64,000 bases of DNA from Streptomyces kanamyceticus. Lineage in GTDB: Bacteria; Actinomycetota; Actinomycetes; Streptomycetales; Streptomycetaceae. Where the stretch lies: contig NZ_CP023699.1 in NCBI RefSeq assembly GCF_008704495.1, positions 6,014,001-6,078,000 on the forward strand, given 5' to 3'. Below are positions 27,267 to 38,386 of this stretch, piece after piece; the stretch's first letter is position 1, and each line of letters starts with the position of its first letter. The position numbers and the translations under genes were made by a program. The notes under the pieces were generated by a model, which was not told the origin of the DNA, did no database searches, and worked only from the letters and a program-made list of their open reading frames with translations.

Positions 27267-27326
27267 GTGATCCAGCCAATCATCCGAGGCGGGACGCCGC
27301 TGGCGTACTCGTGCATTCGTTCGCTA

Positions 27327-27355
27327 TTGACTAGCTCTATTCAGGCCATCAGGAT
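27327..27355 (+). promoter_or_regulatory. Candidate promoter of the hutU operon
   Basis: TTGACT (27327-27332) and CAGGAT (27350-27355) are separated by 17 bases, a good fit to the vegetative Streptomyces consensus TTGACN-17-TAGRRT. They lie 60 bases before the hutU start codon in the divergent gap. Prediction by eye only. Confidence 0.45.
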
Positions 27356-27415
27356 GTGAATAACAAGGTCACAGTGAGTAGCTCCGTACGCAGCTTCATA
27401 CGAGGAGGCACCGCC

Positions 27416-29072
<1,657 letters not shown>

Positions 29073-29080
<8 letters not shown>

Positions 29081-30377
29081 TTCGGCCTCGCAGGCGAGCA
29101 ATTCAGCCCCTCCGGCGTTTGAGGAGCGGGGTTCGGGGCGGAGCCCCGCCGCATCCGCCCCGTCGTTCCAGGAGATGTGGCGGGACCTGAAGCCCATCGG
29201 ACAGGACACCCGTTCCCGCGGCTACCGCCGCTACGCGTGGACGGGCGCCGACGCCGACTGCCGCGCCTGGTTCAAGGCCCAGGCGGAGTCAAGGGGCCTC
29301 ACCTACGAACTGGACCGCAACGGCAACCAGTGGGCGTGGCTGGGCGACCCGAGCCTGGGGAACGCCGTCGTCACCGGATCCCACCTGGACTCCGTCCCCG
29401 ACGGCGGCGCCTTCGACGGCCCCCTCGGCGTCGTCTCCTCCTTCGCCGCGCTCGACGAACTCCGCTACCGGGGAGCGGAGTTCATCAGACCCCTCGCGCT
29501 GGTCAACTTCGGCGACGAGGAGGGCGCCCGCTTCGGCCTCGCCTGCGTCGGCTCCCGGCTCGCCGCGGGACAGCTCACCATCGAGGCCGCGCACAAGCTC
29601 CGCGACGGCGACGGCGTGACGCTGCCGCAGGCGATGGAGGCGGCGGGCTACGACCCGTACGGCATCGGCGCCGACCCCGAACGCCTCGCCCGCATCGGCG
29701 CGTTCGTGGAGCTGCACGTCGAGCAGGGCCGCGCCCTCGACCTGTCGGGCGACCCCGTCGGCATCGCGTCCGCCATCTGGCCGCACGGCCGCTGGCGCTT
29801 CGACTTCCGGGGCGAGGCCAACCACGCGGGCACGACCCGGCTCGTCGACCGCCGCGACCCGATGCTGTCGTACGCGGAGACCGTCCTTGCCGCCCGCCGC
29901 GAGGCCGAACTCGCGGGCGCGCTGGCCACGTTCGGCAAGATCTCCGTCGAGCCGAACGGCGTCAACGCGATCCCGTCCCTGGTGCGCGGCTGGCTGGACT
30001 CGCGGGCGCCCGACCAGGAGTCCCTGGACACGGTCGTCACCGGCATCGAGAAGGCCGCCCGTGAGTACGCGGAACGGCACGGCATCGACCTCGACGTCGT
30101 ACGCGAGTCCTTCACGCCGGTGATCGAGTTCGAGCACGCGCTCCGCGACGAGCTGGGCGCGATCCTCGGCGCGGGCACGGAACGGCCGCTCCCCGTCCTC
30201 GGCACGGGAGCGGGACACGACGCGGGTATTTTGTCCGGCTCGATCCCCACCGCCATGCTGTTCGTACGGAACCCCACGGGCGTCTCGCACTCCCCGGCCG
30301 AGCACGCGGCGGAGGACGACTGCCTGGCCGGGGTGACCGCACTGGCGGACGTACTGGAAGGGCTGGCGTGCAGGTGA
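29073..30377 (+). CDS. M20-family amidohydrolase (allantoate/N-carbamoyl type) in the hut operon
   Basis: 434 residues. It is an M20/M28-type metallohydrolase of the allantoate amidohydrolase/N-carbamoylase group: [19 protein letters not shown] (metal His and Asp), GDEEGARFG (Glu pair), ELHVEQG, and GAGHDAG near the C-terminus. It starts with GTG inside the hutU stop region. Residues about 10-30 are encoded by a dispersed repeat (29107-29149), so the N-terminus is probably not functional. The hut pathway needs a final hydrolase for N-formylglutamate and I see no HutG here; this enzyme is a candidate. The family name alone would suggest allantoate. Confidence 0.85.
29107..29149 (+). repeat. 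Dispersed 43-bp repeat inside the M20 gene
   Basis: CCCCTCCGGCGTTTGAGGAG and the adjoining CGGGGCGGAGCCCCG palindrome. An inverted copy, identical over 25 bases and nearly so over 43, lies at 31758-31800. A shorter third copy (GTCCGGCGTTTGAGGA) is at 31884-31899. Here it is translated in frame. Confidence 0.85.
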
Positions 30378-31735
30378 CGACGGAGCGGACGGACACGTAC
30401 TGGCTGGAGCACGCCTGGCTCGACACCCATGTCGAGCCGGGCGTGACGGTGGAGGTGAGCGGCGACCGGATCACGGCCGTCCGCACGGGCGCGGACGCGC
30501 CGCCACCGGGTGCGACGGTGCTGCGCGGCCTGACGCTCCCCGGCCTCGCGAACGCCCACTCGCACGCCTTCCACCGGGCCCTGCGCGGCACGGTCCAGGT
30601 CGGCTCGGGCACCTTCTGGACGTGGCGCGAGACGATGTACGCGGTGGCGGACCGGCTGACGCCCGAGACGTACCACGCGCTCGCCCGTGCGGTGTACGCG
30701 GAGATGGCGCTCGCGGGCATCACCACGGTCGGCGAGTTCCACTACCTCCACCACGGCCCCGGCGGCACGCCGTACGCCGATCCCAACGCGATGGGCGAGG
30801 CGCTGATCCAGGCGGCCGCCGACGCGGGCGTCCGCATCACGCTCCTGGACACGGCGTACGTGGCGTCAGGACTCCTCGACGAGGAACGCGGCAAGCCCCC
30901 CAACCGCCACCAACTGCGCTTCTCCGACGGTACGACGCAGGCGTGGGCGGAGCGGGCCTCGCTCCTCAAGGACCGTGACCACGCGCGCATCGGTGCGGCG
31001 ATCCACTCCGTACGGGCCGTCCCCGCACGGCAGTTGGGGACGGTGGCGGAATGGGCGGGGGCCCGCGGTGCCCCGCTCCACGTCCACCTCTCCGAGCAGA
31101 CGGCGGAGAACGACGCGTGCCTCGCCGTCCACGGCCGGACCCCTACGCGCCTCCTCGCCGACCACGGCGTGCTCGGCGCGCGCACCACGGGCGTCCACAA
31201 CACGCACCTCACGGACGAGGACATCGTGCTCATCGGCCGCTCCGCCACCGGCACGTGCATGTGCCCGACGACGGAACGCGACCTGGCCGACGGCATCGGC
31301 CCCGCGGTCCGCCTGCAGCGGGCGGGCAGCCCGCTCTCCCTGGGCAGTGACAGCCACGCGGTGATCGACATCCTGGAGGAGGCCCGCGCGATGGAGCTGA
31401 ACGAACGCCTCCGCTCGCACACGCGCGGCCACTGGACGGCGGCGGCCCTGCTGCGCGCGGCCTCCGCCGACGGGCACGCGGCCCTCGGCTGGCCCGACGC
31501 GGGCGTCATCGAGCGAGGCGCTCTGGCGGACCTCACGACCATCGCCCTCGACTCGGTCCGCACGGCGGGCCCGGTCCCGCGCCTCGGCGCGGAGGCGGTG
31601 CTCTTCGCCGGAACGTCGGCGGACGTCCGCCACACGGTGGCAGGGGGCCGTCATGTCGTACGCGACGGCGTCCATGCCCTGGTCCCCGACGTGCCGTCGG
31701 CGCTGACGGAGGCGATCGCGTCGCTGAGAGACTGA
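30368..31735 (+). CDS. hutF: Formimidoylglutamate deiminase
   Basis: 455 residues, an amidohydrolase-superfamily barrel. Metal ligands appear in ANAHSHAFHRALRG (about 58-71), HVHLSEQTAEN, and GSDSHAVIDI; these match HutF rather than guanine deaminase. It converts N-formimidoylglutamate to N-formylglutamate and ammonia. Start GTG at 30368 with GGAAGGG upstream; GTG at 30374 (GTGA overlap with the M20 stop) is also possible. Confidence 0.9.
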   Translation: MQVTTERTDTYWLEHAWLDTHVEPGVTVEVSGDRITAVRTGADAPPPGATVLRGLTLPGLANAHSHAFHRALRGTVQVGSGTFWTWRETMYAVADRLTPETYHALARAVYAEMALAGITTVGEFHYLHHGPGGTPYADPNAMGEALIQAAADAGVRITLLDTAYVASGLLDEERGKPPNRHQLRFSDGTTQAWAERASLLKDRDHARIGAAIHSVRAVPARQLGTVAEWAGARGAPLHVHLSEQTAENDACLAVHGRTPTRLLADHGVLGARTTGVHNTHLTDEDIVLIGRSATGTCMCPTTERDLADGIGPAVRLQRAGSPLSLGSDSHAVIDILEEARAMELNERLRSHTRGHWTAAALLRAASADGHAALGWPDAGVIERGALADLTTIALDSVRTAGPVPRLGAEAVLFAGTSADVRHTVAGGRHVVRDGVHALVPDVPSALTEAIASLRD

Positions 31736-32028
31736 CGCGCCCCGTCCCGCCCCTGCCACGGGGCTCCGCCCCGGACCCCGCTCCTCAAACGCCGGAGGGG
31801 CTGATTTTCCCCGCCGGAGGAGCTGGTTCTTCCCCCGGACCCGCTCCAGAATTCCAGCCGGATCCGGGGATGTCTTCCAGCCCGTCCGGCGTTTGAGGAC
31901 GAACTCGGCGGAGCCGGTGATCGACCTGGCACCGTCCGGCGGAGCCGGGAGATTTCGGGAAGGGGCGGGATCGGGGAAAGAACCGCCGGAGGCAAGACGC
32001 CCGCCCCCACTCACCCGCAGAGGAACCG
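31736..32028. other. Intergenic gap rich in dispersed repeats
   Basis: No gene seen. It holds the inverted 43-bp repeat copy (31758-31800), related GCCGGAGGAGCTG segments, and a third short copy at 31884-31899. It separates hutF from hutI, which has its own ribosome site (GAGGAACCG) and may have its own promoter. Confidence 0.7.
31758..31800 (-). repeat. Inverted copy of the 43-bp dispersed repeat
   Basis: Reverse complement of 29107-29149: bases 31776-31800 are an exact 25-base match and the palindrome CGGGGCTCCGCCCCG is conserved with one mismatch. The two copies face each other across the M20 and hutF genes. Confidence 0.85.
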
Positions 32029-33201
32029 ATGCCCACCACCCTCATCACCAACATCTCCAGCCTCGTCACCAACGACCCCTCCCAGGGGGACGGAAGCCCC
32101 CTCGGCCTCCTGACGGACGCGGCCGTCGTCCTCGACGGCGAGCACATCGCCTGGGTCGGCCCCGCCGCGACCGCGCCCGCCGCCGACACGACGTACGACG
32201 CGGAGAACCGGTCGGCGATCCCCGGCTTCGTCGACTCGCACTCCCACCTGGTCTTCGCGGGCGACCGCACCCAGGAGTTCAACGCCCGCATGTCGGGCCG
32301 CAGTTACTCGGCGGGCGGCATCCGCACCACGGTCGCGGCGACGCGCGCGGCGAGCGACGAGGTGCTCGAAGCCAACGTCACCCGCTACCTCGCCGAGGCC
32401 CTGCGCCAGGGCACGACCACGTTCGAGACGAAGTCGGGGTACGGCCTCACCACGCACGACGAGGCCCGCGCCCTGCGCATCGCGGCACGCCACACGGACG
32501 AGGTCACCTACCTCGGCGCGCACATCGTCTCACCGGACTACGCCGACGACCCGGCGGCGTACGTGGCTCTCGTCACCGGCGAGATGCTCGACGCCTGCGC
32601 CCCGCACGCCCGCTGGATCGACGTCTTCTGCGAGAAGGGCGCCTTCGACGGCGACCAGGCCCGCGCGATCCTGACGGCGGGCAAGGCGAAGGGCCTGCAC
32701 CCCCGCATCCACGCGAACCAGCTCTCGTACGGCCCCGGCGTCCAACTGGCGGTGGAACTGGACGCCGCGTCGGCCGACCACTGCACGCACCTGACGGACG
32801 CGGACGTCGACGCGCTCGCCCAGGGCGACACGGTGGCGACGCTCCTCCCCGGCGCCGAGTTCTCCACCCGCGCCGAGTGGCCGAACGCCCGCCGCCTCCT
32901 GGACGCGGGCGCCACGGTCGCCCTCTCCACGGACTGCAACCCGGGCTCGTCCTTCACCTCCTCGGTCCCCTTCTGCATCGCCCTCGCCGTACGGGACATG
33001 GGCATGACCCCCGACGAGGCGCTCTGGTCGGCCACCGCGGGCGGCGCGGCGGCCCTGCGCCGCGACGACGTCGGCCGGATCGCGGTGGGTGCCCGCGCGG
33101 ACCTGGCCCTGCTCGACGCCCCGAGCCACGTCCACCTCGCCTACCGGCCCGGCGTGCCCCTGGTGACCCGGGTCTGGCGGCGCGGGGCGCGGGTGGCCTG
33201 A
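32029..33201 (+). CDS. hutI: Imidazolonepropionase
   Basis: 390 residues. Amidohydrolase motifs [16 protein letters not shown] (about 68-83), [10 protein letters not shown], and STDCNPGSS are those of HutI, which opens imidazolonepropionate to N-formimidoylglutamate, step three of histidine breakdown. ATG start after GAGGAACCG. It closes the hut gene group and is followed at once by a strong hairpin. Confidence 0.94.
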   Translation: MPTTLITNISSLVTNDPSQGDGSPLGLLTDAAVVLDGEHIAWVGPAATAPAADTTYDAENRSAIPGFVDSHSHLVFAGDRTQEFNARMSGRSYSAGGIRTTVAATRAASDEVLEANVTRYLAEALRQGTTTFETKSGYGLTTHDEARALRIAARHTDEVTYLGAHIVSPDYADDPAAYVALVTGEMLDACAPHARWIDVFCEKGAFDGDQARAILTAGKAKGLHPRIHANQLSYGPGVQLAVELDAASADHCTHLTDADVDALAQGDTVATLLPGAEFSTRAEWPNARRLLDAGATVALSTDCNPGSSFTSSVPFCIALAVRDMGMTPDEALWSATAGGAAALRRDDVGRIAVGARADLALLDAPSHVHLAYRPGVPLVTRVWRRGARVA

Positions 33202-33202
33202 C

Positions 33203-33236
33203 GGGAGTGGGCCCTGGGGCGCCTGGGCCCACTCCC
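33203..33236 (+). terminator. Terminator of the hut genes
   Basis: A perfect 12-bp stem, GGGAGTGGGCCC (33203-33214) with GGGCCCACTCCC (33225-33236), and a 10-base loop, beginning two bases after the hutI stop codon. Confidence 0.85.
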
Positions 33237-33313
33237 GTTGGCCGGAAACGCATGGGGCGCACAACCGGCCAGCCGTGGCAGCCTTGAACGGATGTCGTAC
33301 GGGGGAGGCAGGA

Positions 33314-33952
33314 GTGGAGACCTACAGTGCTGTGCGGACCCGGCGCCGTGAGATCACCGTGCTGGTGACGGAGGACGACACACTCGACAGGAAGGCGTTC
33401 ACCCGCCTTCTGCAGCAGGAGCCGGGCCTGCGCCTGGTCGGCGGCGCGGAGGCCGGGGCCGATGTGGTCCGGGAGGCGCTCCGGCTGGCGCCGGACGTGG
33501 TCCTGGTCGACCTGGAGCGCACCGAGAAGGCCCTGGAGACGGTGGCGGCGCTCCGCAGGCACTGCCCGTGCGCGCGCAGCGTCATCCTGACCACGGCGGG
33601 GGACGTCGCGCAGCTGCGCAGGGCGGTGGCCGCGGGGACGTCCGCGTTCGTCATGAAGACGGTCTCCATGAGGGGACTGCGGGACGTACTCAGGCGGGTC
33701 ATGGCGGGCGAGCGGGTACTCGACCCGGACCTGTCCGTGCGCGCCCTGCTCACCGAACGATGTCCGCTCACCCCGCGCGAGTGTGAAGTCCTTGGCGTCT
33801 CACGACGGTCGACGACGGTGGCCGAGATAGCGGCCACCGTCTCGCTGTCTCCGGGCACGGTGCGCAACTACCTGTCACGGGCGATCACGAAGACAGGCGC
33901 CCGCAACCGCCACGAGGCGGCCGCGGCGGCGGCGCGGCTGGGCTGGATCTGA
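33314..33952 (+). CDS. Orphan NarL/LuxR-type response regulator
   Basis: 212 residues. A receiver domain (about 15-130) with the acidic pair EDD, a phosphoacceptor Asp in VVLVDLERT and Lys in FVMKT, then a LuxR HTH (LTPRECEVLGVSRRSTTVAEIAATVSLSPGTVRNYLSRAITKTG). The residues after the Asp are atypical (ERT rather than xMP), so it may not be phosphorylated normally. GTG start after GGGGGAGGCAGGA. No histidine kinase is adjacent. It stands between the hut genes and the RiPP cluster and could regulate either. Confidence 0.82.
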   Translation: METYSAVRTRRREITVLVTEDDTLDRKAFTRLLQQEPGLRLVGGAEAGADVVREALRLAPDVVLVDLERTEKALETVAALRRHCPCARSVILTTAGDVAQLRRAVAAGTSAFVMKTVSMRGLRDVLRRVMAGERVLDPDLSVRALLTERCPLTPRECEVLGVSRRSTTVAEIAATVSLSPGTVRNYLSRAITKTGARNRHEAAAAAARLGWI

Positions 33953-34205
33953 TCGGTCGCCGGCCGCGGGCTGGGCGGGTCCACGGTGCCTGCCTGCCGG
34001 GCGGCGCGGGTTCGGGAAGCCCGTCCGCGCCGCGAGGTGGTTACGGCGGCGGTGCCCGGCTGGGCCGGATCTGGGCGCTCGCGGGGCGGCGGGGAAGGCC
34101 AGCTGTCGCTGGACGAATCCCGCTGCCCGCCGAGCGGCAGGGCCTGCCAGGCGTCGCCGGACGGGCCCCGGCGCCTGCTGGGCGGCGCGGGCTCGGCCGG
34201 TTCGG

Positions 34206-35288
34206 TCAGTCCGGGCGGTTCGGGTCGGGGCGGATGGCCAGTTCTGGGAGTACGTCCGCGCAGAAGCGTTCCACGCCGGGACGGGCCACCGCGCCGCCTA
34301 CCGCGCCGAAGTCCACCTGCCACAGGAAGCCGTCCACGTCGAGGATGTCGGCGATGTGCTGGATGCGGTCGGCGACGCGGTGCGGGCCGCCCACGACGGC
34401 GCCGCCGAGGGTGCGGAACGACTCGGGGGTCATCGCGCGGATCGCCCGGCTCATGCCCGTGTAGCCGCGGTAGTCCGAGGAGACCGTCGTCGTCCACGCG
34501 TCCGTCGACTCGGCCCACACCCGCAGGTAGTGCGCGAGCAGCGGGTCCGCCGTCGCGAACGCCTCGCGGTCGTCCCTGCCGACGTACAGCGGCAGGCTCG
34601 CCAGGACGCGCGAGCGGCCTTCCGCGTGCCCGGCCTGCGCGAAGCTCTCCCGGTACACCGCGATGTGGTCGGCCATCTCCTCCAGCGGCGTCAGCGCCGG
34701 GGTCACCAGGAGCCCGTGGCCCTGCTCACCGGCCCAGGCGAAGCTCGACCGGGAGCGGACGGCGGCGATCCAGGTCGGCGGGTGCGGGGACTGCACCGGG
34801 CGGGGCAGCGCCGTCGCGTCGGAGAACCGGAAGTAGGGGGTGTCGACGGAGACCTTCTCCTCGGTCCACAGGCGCAGGACCGCGTCCACCGTGGCGGTGA
34901 ACCGTTCGCGGCTGCCGTCCATCGGCACCCCGAACGCCTCGAACTCGTACGGCAGATAGGCCCGCGCGAACCCGACGTCGAGCCGCCCCCCGCTGAGCGC
35001 GTCCACCATCGCCGCCTCCGAGGCGAGCCGCAGCGGGTGGTGGAAGACCGGCAGGACGCACCCGGTCATCAGGCGCACCCGCGTGGTGACGGAGGCGACG
35101 CTCGCCAGGAAGGCCAGCGGGCTCGGGCAGTAGCCGCCGTAGGCGCGCAGATAGTGCTCGGTGATCTTCACATGGCTGAGCCCCGCCTCGTCGGCCAGCC
35201 TGCTGAGGTCGAGCAGCGTCCGGAAGTACTCGGGCGCGGGCAGCCCGTGGTGTTCGGCATCGGGAAGAAACGACAGGCCGTGCTCCAT
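34206..35288 (-). CDS. Luciferase-like (LLM class) flavin-dependent oxidoreductase of the RiPP operon
   Basis: 360 residues, a TIM-barrel luciferase-like monooxygenase: GLSHVKITEHY near the N-terminus, SGGRLDVGFARAY (about 100-112) and a C-terminal GGPHRVADRIQHIADILDVDGFLWQVD segment. These enzymes use FMN or F420. It is the last gene of the leftward azole-peptide operon, 59 bases after the second protease gene, so it is probably a tailoring oxidase or reductase of the peptide. Which cofactor it uses cannot be told. AAGGAG precedes the ATG. Confidence 0.85.
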   Translation of the reverse strand: MEHGLSFLPDAEHHGLPAPEYFRTLLDLSRLADEAGLSHVKITEHYLRAYGGYCPSPLAFLASVASVTTRVRLMTGCVLPVFHHPLRLASEAAMVDALSGGRLDVGFARAYLPYEFEAFGVPMDGSRERFTATVDAVLRLWTEEKVSVDTPYFRFSDATALPRPVQSPHPPTWIAAVRSRSSFAWAGEQGHGLLVTPALTPLEEMADHIAVYRESFAQAGHAEGRSRVLASLPLYVGRDDREAFATADPLLAHYLRVWAESTDAWTTTVSSDYRGYTGMSRAIRAMTPESFRTLGGAVVGGPHRVADRIQHIADILDVDGFLWQVDFGAVGGAVARPGVERFCADVLPELAIRPDPNRPD

Positions 35289-35347
35289 GACGTAGGTACT
35301 CCTTCTCGCTCCACGCGCCGTGCGCCTTACGCGCCGTGCGCCACGCG

Positions 35348-36187
35348 CTAGATGACGGCGAACACGAAGAACACGACGTGGGCCACCACCAGCGGCGCCA
35401 CGTCCGGCACGGCCCAGAACACCAGGCCGTGCACGACCCCCATCACCACGCCGCCCATCAGGGGGAACATCGCGCCCTGCCAGGTGGACATGAAGAACGC
35501 CTGCATGACGACGAACAGCACGATGGAGGTGGTGAGCGCGACGCCGGGTCCCGCGTCACGCAGCCAGGTGAGGGCGATGCCGCGGAACACCAGCTCCTCG
35601 GAGGCGACCTGGACCCCGGTAAGGCCGAGGGCCGCCCACAGCGGAAGCACCTTCAGGGCGGTGAGGTGGTGCCGGATCCAGCCGCCGCGCGAGCGCCCGA
35701 GCCAGGAGCGCAGGGAGAGGCCGTGGTCCTCGCGGGGCCGTACGCGGACGGGCGTGGAGGTACGCGTCTGGAGGCCCGAACCTCCTGTGGTCCGCGCCGA
35801 GTTGACCGGCGAGGCAGGCACTCGGCGGCGCGCCCCGCCCGCCAGCCTCACCTCGATCAGCGCCCGGCAGATCAGCGAACCGATGGCCAGTTCGCCGATG
35901 CCCAGGAGCACGCCGAGGCCGAGCAGTTCCGGTCTGGCGAGGCCGCTGACCAGCATGCCGGGCCCGATCCCGGTGATCGCCAGGAGCGCCGCCACCACGA
36001 CGACGTGGCTGGCCCCCGCGGCGGCCAGTTCGAAGACGTCGGCGCGCTGCGCCGTGCCCCAGCGCGCCGGGCCGATCCGCGTCACGGCCGCGAGGTGCCG
36101 CACGGCGCGGAAGAGGACGGCCTTGCCGAGCCAGTAGTAGAGGAGCACGACGGCGACGAGGACGAGGACGCGCAGCGGCGTACTCAT
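35348..36187 (-). CDS. CPBP-family intramembrane metalloprotease (second of a pair)
   Basis: 279 residues with about seven hydrophobic helices. The CPBP (CAAX protease/bacteriocin-processing) signature appears as SEELVFRG (the EExxxR motif, about residue 190-200), followed by a helix with MGVVHGLVFW that supplies a His. Its start overlaps the stop of the preceding CPBP gene (ATGA). In bacteriocin clusters such proteins cleave leader peptides or give immunity. An odd, Arg/Thr-rich stretch at about 125-165 lies between the helices. Confidence 0.85.
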   Translation of the reverse strand: MSTPLRVLVLVAVVLLYYWLGKAVLFRAVRHLAAVTRIGPARWGTAQRADVFELAAAGASHVVVVAALLAITGIGPGMLVSGLARPELLGLGVLLGIGELAIGSLICRALIEVRLAGGARRRVPASPVNSARTTGGSGLQTRTSTPVRVRPREDHGLSLRSWLGRSRGGWIRHHLTALKVLPLWAALGLTGVQVASEELVFRGIALTWLRDAGPGVALTTSIVLFVVMQAFFMSTWQGAMFPLMGGVVMGVVHGLVFWAVPDVAPLVVAHVVFFVFAVI

Positions 36188-37053
36188 CGGGCCGTCCCCC
36201 AGGCCGAGGCGGCGGGGCGGTTCTGGCGGGCCGCCGAGGGACGCGCCCGGTGGTAGCGCCAGACCCAGGTGTTGAACAGCGCGTGCCCGATGACGGCGGG
36301 CAGCACCGTGCCGGTGAGCAGCACGGCGCCCGTGCACAGCGCGGCGAGCGGCAGCTTGGAGAGGACCTGGCCCCAGCCGAAGAACACGTGGGACACGGCG
36401 AAGACGAGCTGCACGCCGAGGACCGCGCCGACCACGACGAGCACGGGCCCTGCCCGCAGGGCGAGGCCCAACAGCACGCCCCGGTAGACCAGTTCCTCGG
36501 CCAGCGCCACCGCGAGCAGCAGCGGCAGGCGGACCCGCAGGTCCGCGGAGGTCGGCGCGAAGTCGTTGCGCGCCTCGATGAGTCCGGTGCGCCGCCCGGC
36601 GGTGGCGGCACCCGCGACGGCGACCCCGGCGGGCCGCGCGTGCCCCGAACGCAGCGCCACCGGACGGTCGTCGCGCACGGAGTGTCCGGCCCGCCGCCCC
36701 CACCACCGCGTCACGGACCGGTCGGCGCGGGTGGCCGCGTACCCCACGAGCGGACCGAGCAGCAGCCCCGCCGCGAGCCCCGCCCAGCCGACGTCCCGCA
36801 CCGGCCGCAGGACGCCCGTGCCGAGCAGCGCGGCGGCGCCGAGCACGGCGAGGCCGCAGACGCCGAGGTGCAGACCGAGCATCGGAAGCCGTCGCAGGCC
36901 CGCCCAGCGGGTGTGCAGATGGGCGGCGACGGTCATCGACGCGAGGCCGAGGACGACGACGGTGGCGGCGAGGAGCGGACGGGTGTCGGCCGGTACGGCG
37001 CCGGTCAGTTCGGGGGCGGCGCCGGTCAGTTCAGGGGAACGGATGAGGGGCAT
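36184..37053 (-). CDS. CPBP-family intramembrane metalloprotease (first of a pair)
   Basis: 289 residues, about eight hydrophobic helices. All three family motifs are visible: AEELVYRG (EExxxR, about 185-192), FAVSHVFFGW (His motif) and IGHALFNTW (HxxxN, near the C-terminus), so it should be an active glutamic/metallo-type membrane protease. It overlaps the YcaO gene by 23 bases. A role in removing the leader of the azole peptide, or in immunity, is likely. The N-terminus contains a short direct repeat (ELTGAAPELTGAV). Confidence 0.87.
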   Translation of the reverse strand: MPLIRSPELTGAAPELTGAVPADTRPLLAATVVVLGLASMTVAAHLHTRWAGLRRLPMLGLHLGVCGLAVLGAAALLGTGVLRPVRDVGWAGLAAGLLLGPLVGYAATRADRSVTRWWGRRAGHSVRDDRPVALRSGHARPAGVAVAGAATAGRRTGLIEARNDFAPTSADLRVRLPLLLAVALAEELVYRGVLLGLALRAGPVLVVVGAVLGVQLVFAVSHVFFGWGQVLSKLPLAALCTGAVLLTGTVLPAVIGHALFNTWVWRYHRARPSAARQNRPAASAWGTAR

Positions 37054-38386
37054 GCCGCTGGAACCCTCCGTAGGCCGGGAACCGGGGATGGGCCGCCGTC
37101 GGGGCGCTGGGCAGCGGCAGGGTGAGCAGGTCGGGGCTCCAGAACCGGGCGACGACGAAGCCGAGTTCGGCGGCGTCCACGGTGGTCAGATCGCCGCCGT
37201 AGAGGCGCTTGCCGGTGTCGTGGAAGGCCCGGACGAGCGTGCGCACGCAGGCTTCGGGGTCCGTGTCCGCCGGATCGGGCGGCAGGTCGTCGGCGCTCGC
37301 CTCGTCGCAGTCGCCGTAACGCTCCTCGACGACGCGGGCGCCCTTGGGGGACGCGGCGAGGACGACGTTGCTCTCCAGGTCGAAGATCGCCTCGTCGTCG
37401 GTGGCGGCGCCCGTGGTGTGGTCCTGGACGCTCGTCCAGGTGGCCAGCGCCCGCACCCCGACGCCCTCCAGGAACGCCTTGTACATGGCGGATTCCAGGC
37501 GTACGTCGATGCCGAGGCCGACGGCGACCGCCGGGATCTGCCCGCCCGGCTCGCGGATCAGACAGGCGACGGTGAAGCCGGGCAGGTCGGCGCTGGGCAG
37601 CAGGTGGAACTCGGGCTGCCCGCCCAGCGGATGGCAGTGCCTGGCGATGATCCTGAGCAGCGCCGCGCTGCGCGCGCCTGGCCGGATGCGCACCGACCTG
37701 GTCCCGCCGTACCAGTGCCCGACGGCCGCGTCGATCTGCACCATCTCCTGGAGCGCGCCGAGTGCCGCCTTGTGCGGGTCGGTGTGCGCCGCGGTGCCGG
37801 TGGTGACGGCGGGCTGCACCCAGGGTTCGCCCTCGGCGTCGCGGACCACGTAGCCGACGGTCGTGAGCTGGGCGGGCACCCAGGTGTCGGTGCCGTCGCG
37901 CAGGCAGGTGAGGCGGCTCCAGCCCAGCGGTTCCTCGGGGCGCGGACGCCGGAAGGGGAATCCCTCGCTCGCCAACTGCTCCTGGGTGTACGGGAGATAG
38001 GAGCCGACCGGGAAGTGCGGTTCGTCCGCGAGGTCGGCCTCGGGGGCGAACCGGACGGGGAACGCGCCGCTCACGGCGGCGACGTACCCGGCGTAGCGCT
38101 CCACGACCTCGCCCAGGGTGCGGATGTGCGACTCGTGGGGACGTATCCCGTAGCCGCCGATGTGGTAGCTGCCCAGCTTGGGGCGCGGCTGGTCGCGCAG
38201 GACGTGGACGCCGGTGAGGTCGCCGCCCGAGACCATGAGGCGGGGCGCGTACCGGGGCCGGGTGAGGAAGCCGAGCTGGGGCATGAGACCGCACAGCGGC
38301 GCGTGCATGCGGCGGCGCAGACGGCTCGTCTGTACGTCGGGCGGCTCGACCAGGCGCAGCCCCGACGCGGTGCGCAGCTCAGGCAT
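37031..38386 (-). CDS. YcaO-domain cyclodehydratase (TOMM D protein)
   Basis: 451 residues. ESHIRTLGEVVERYAGY (about 84-100) and LGALQEMVQIDA (about 208-219) supply the ATP/Mg-binding acidic residues of YcaO proteins. The protein ends in HAPHPFP: the PxPxP C-terminus (PHPFP) that is diagnostic of azoline-forming cyclodehydratases. With ATP it converts Cys/Ser/Thr of a precursor peptide into thiazolines and oxazolines. It works with the E1-like partner encoded just upstream, with which it overlaps by eight bases. C and D are separate proteins here, not fused. Confidence 0.92.
   Translation of the reverse strand: MPELRTASGLRLVEPPDVQTSRLRRRMHAPLCGLMPQLGFLTRPRYAPRLMVSGGDLTGVHVLRDQPRPKLGSYHIGGYGIRPHESHIRTLGEVVERYAGYVAAVSGAFPVRFAPEADLADEPHFPVGSYLPYTQEQLASEGFPFRRPRPEEPLGWSRLTCLRDGTDTWVPAQLTTVGYVVRDAEGEPWVQPAVTTGTAAHTDPHKAALGALQEMVQIDAAVGHWYGGTRSVRIRPGARSAALLRIIARHCHPLGGQPEFHLLPSADLPGFTVACLIREPGGQIPAVAVGLGIDVRLESAMYKAFLEGVGVRALATWTSVQDHTTGAATDDEAIFDLESNVVLAASPKGARVVEERYGDCDEASADDLPPDPADTDPEACVRTLVRAFHDTGKRLYGGDLTTVDAAELGFVVARFWSPDLLTLPLPSAPTAAHPRFPAYGGFQRHAPHPFP

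Noticed and set aside
29107..31800. Insertion sequence ends
   Set aside because: No transposase and no target duplication; the same short repeat is scattered elsewhere, so it is a dispersed element.
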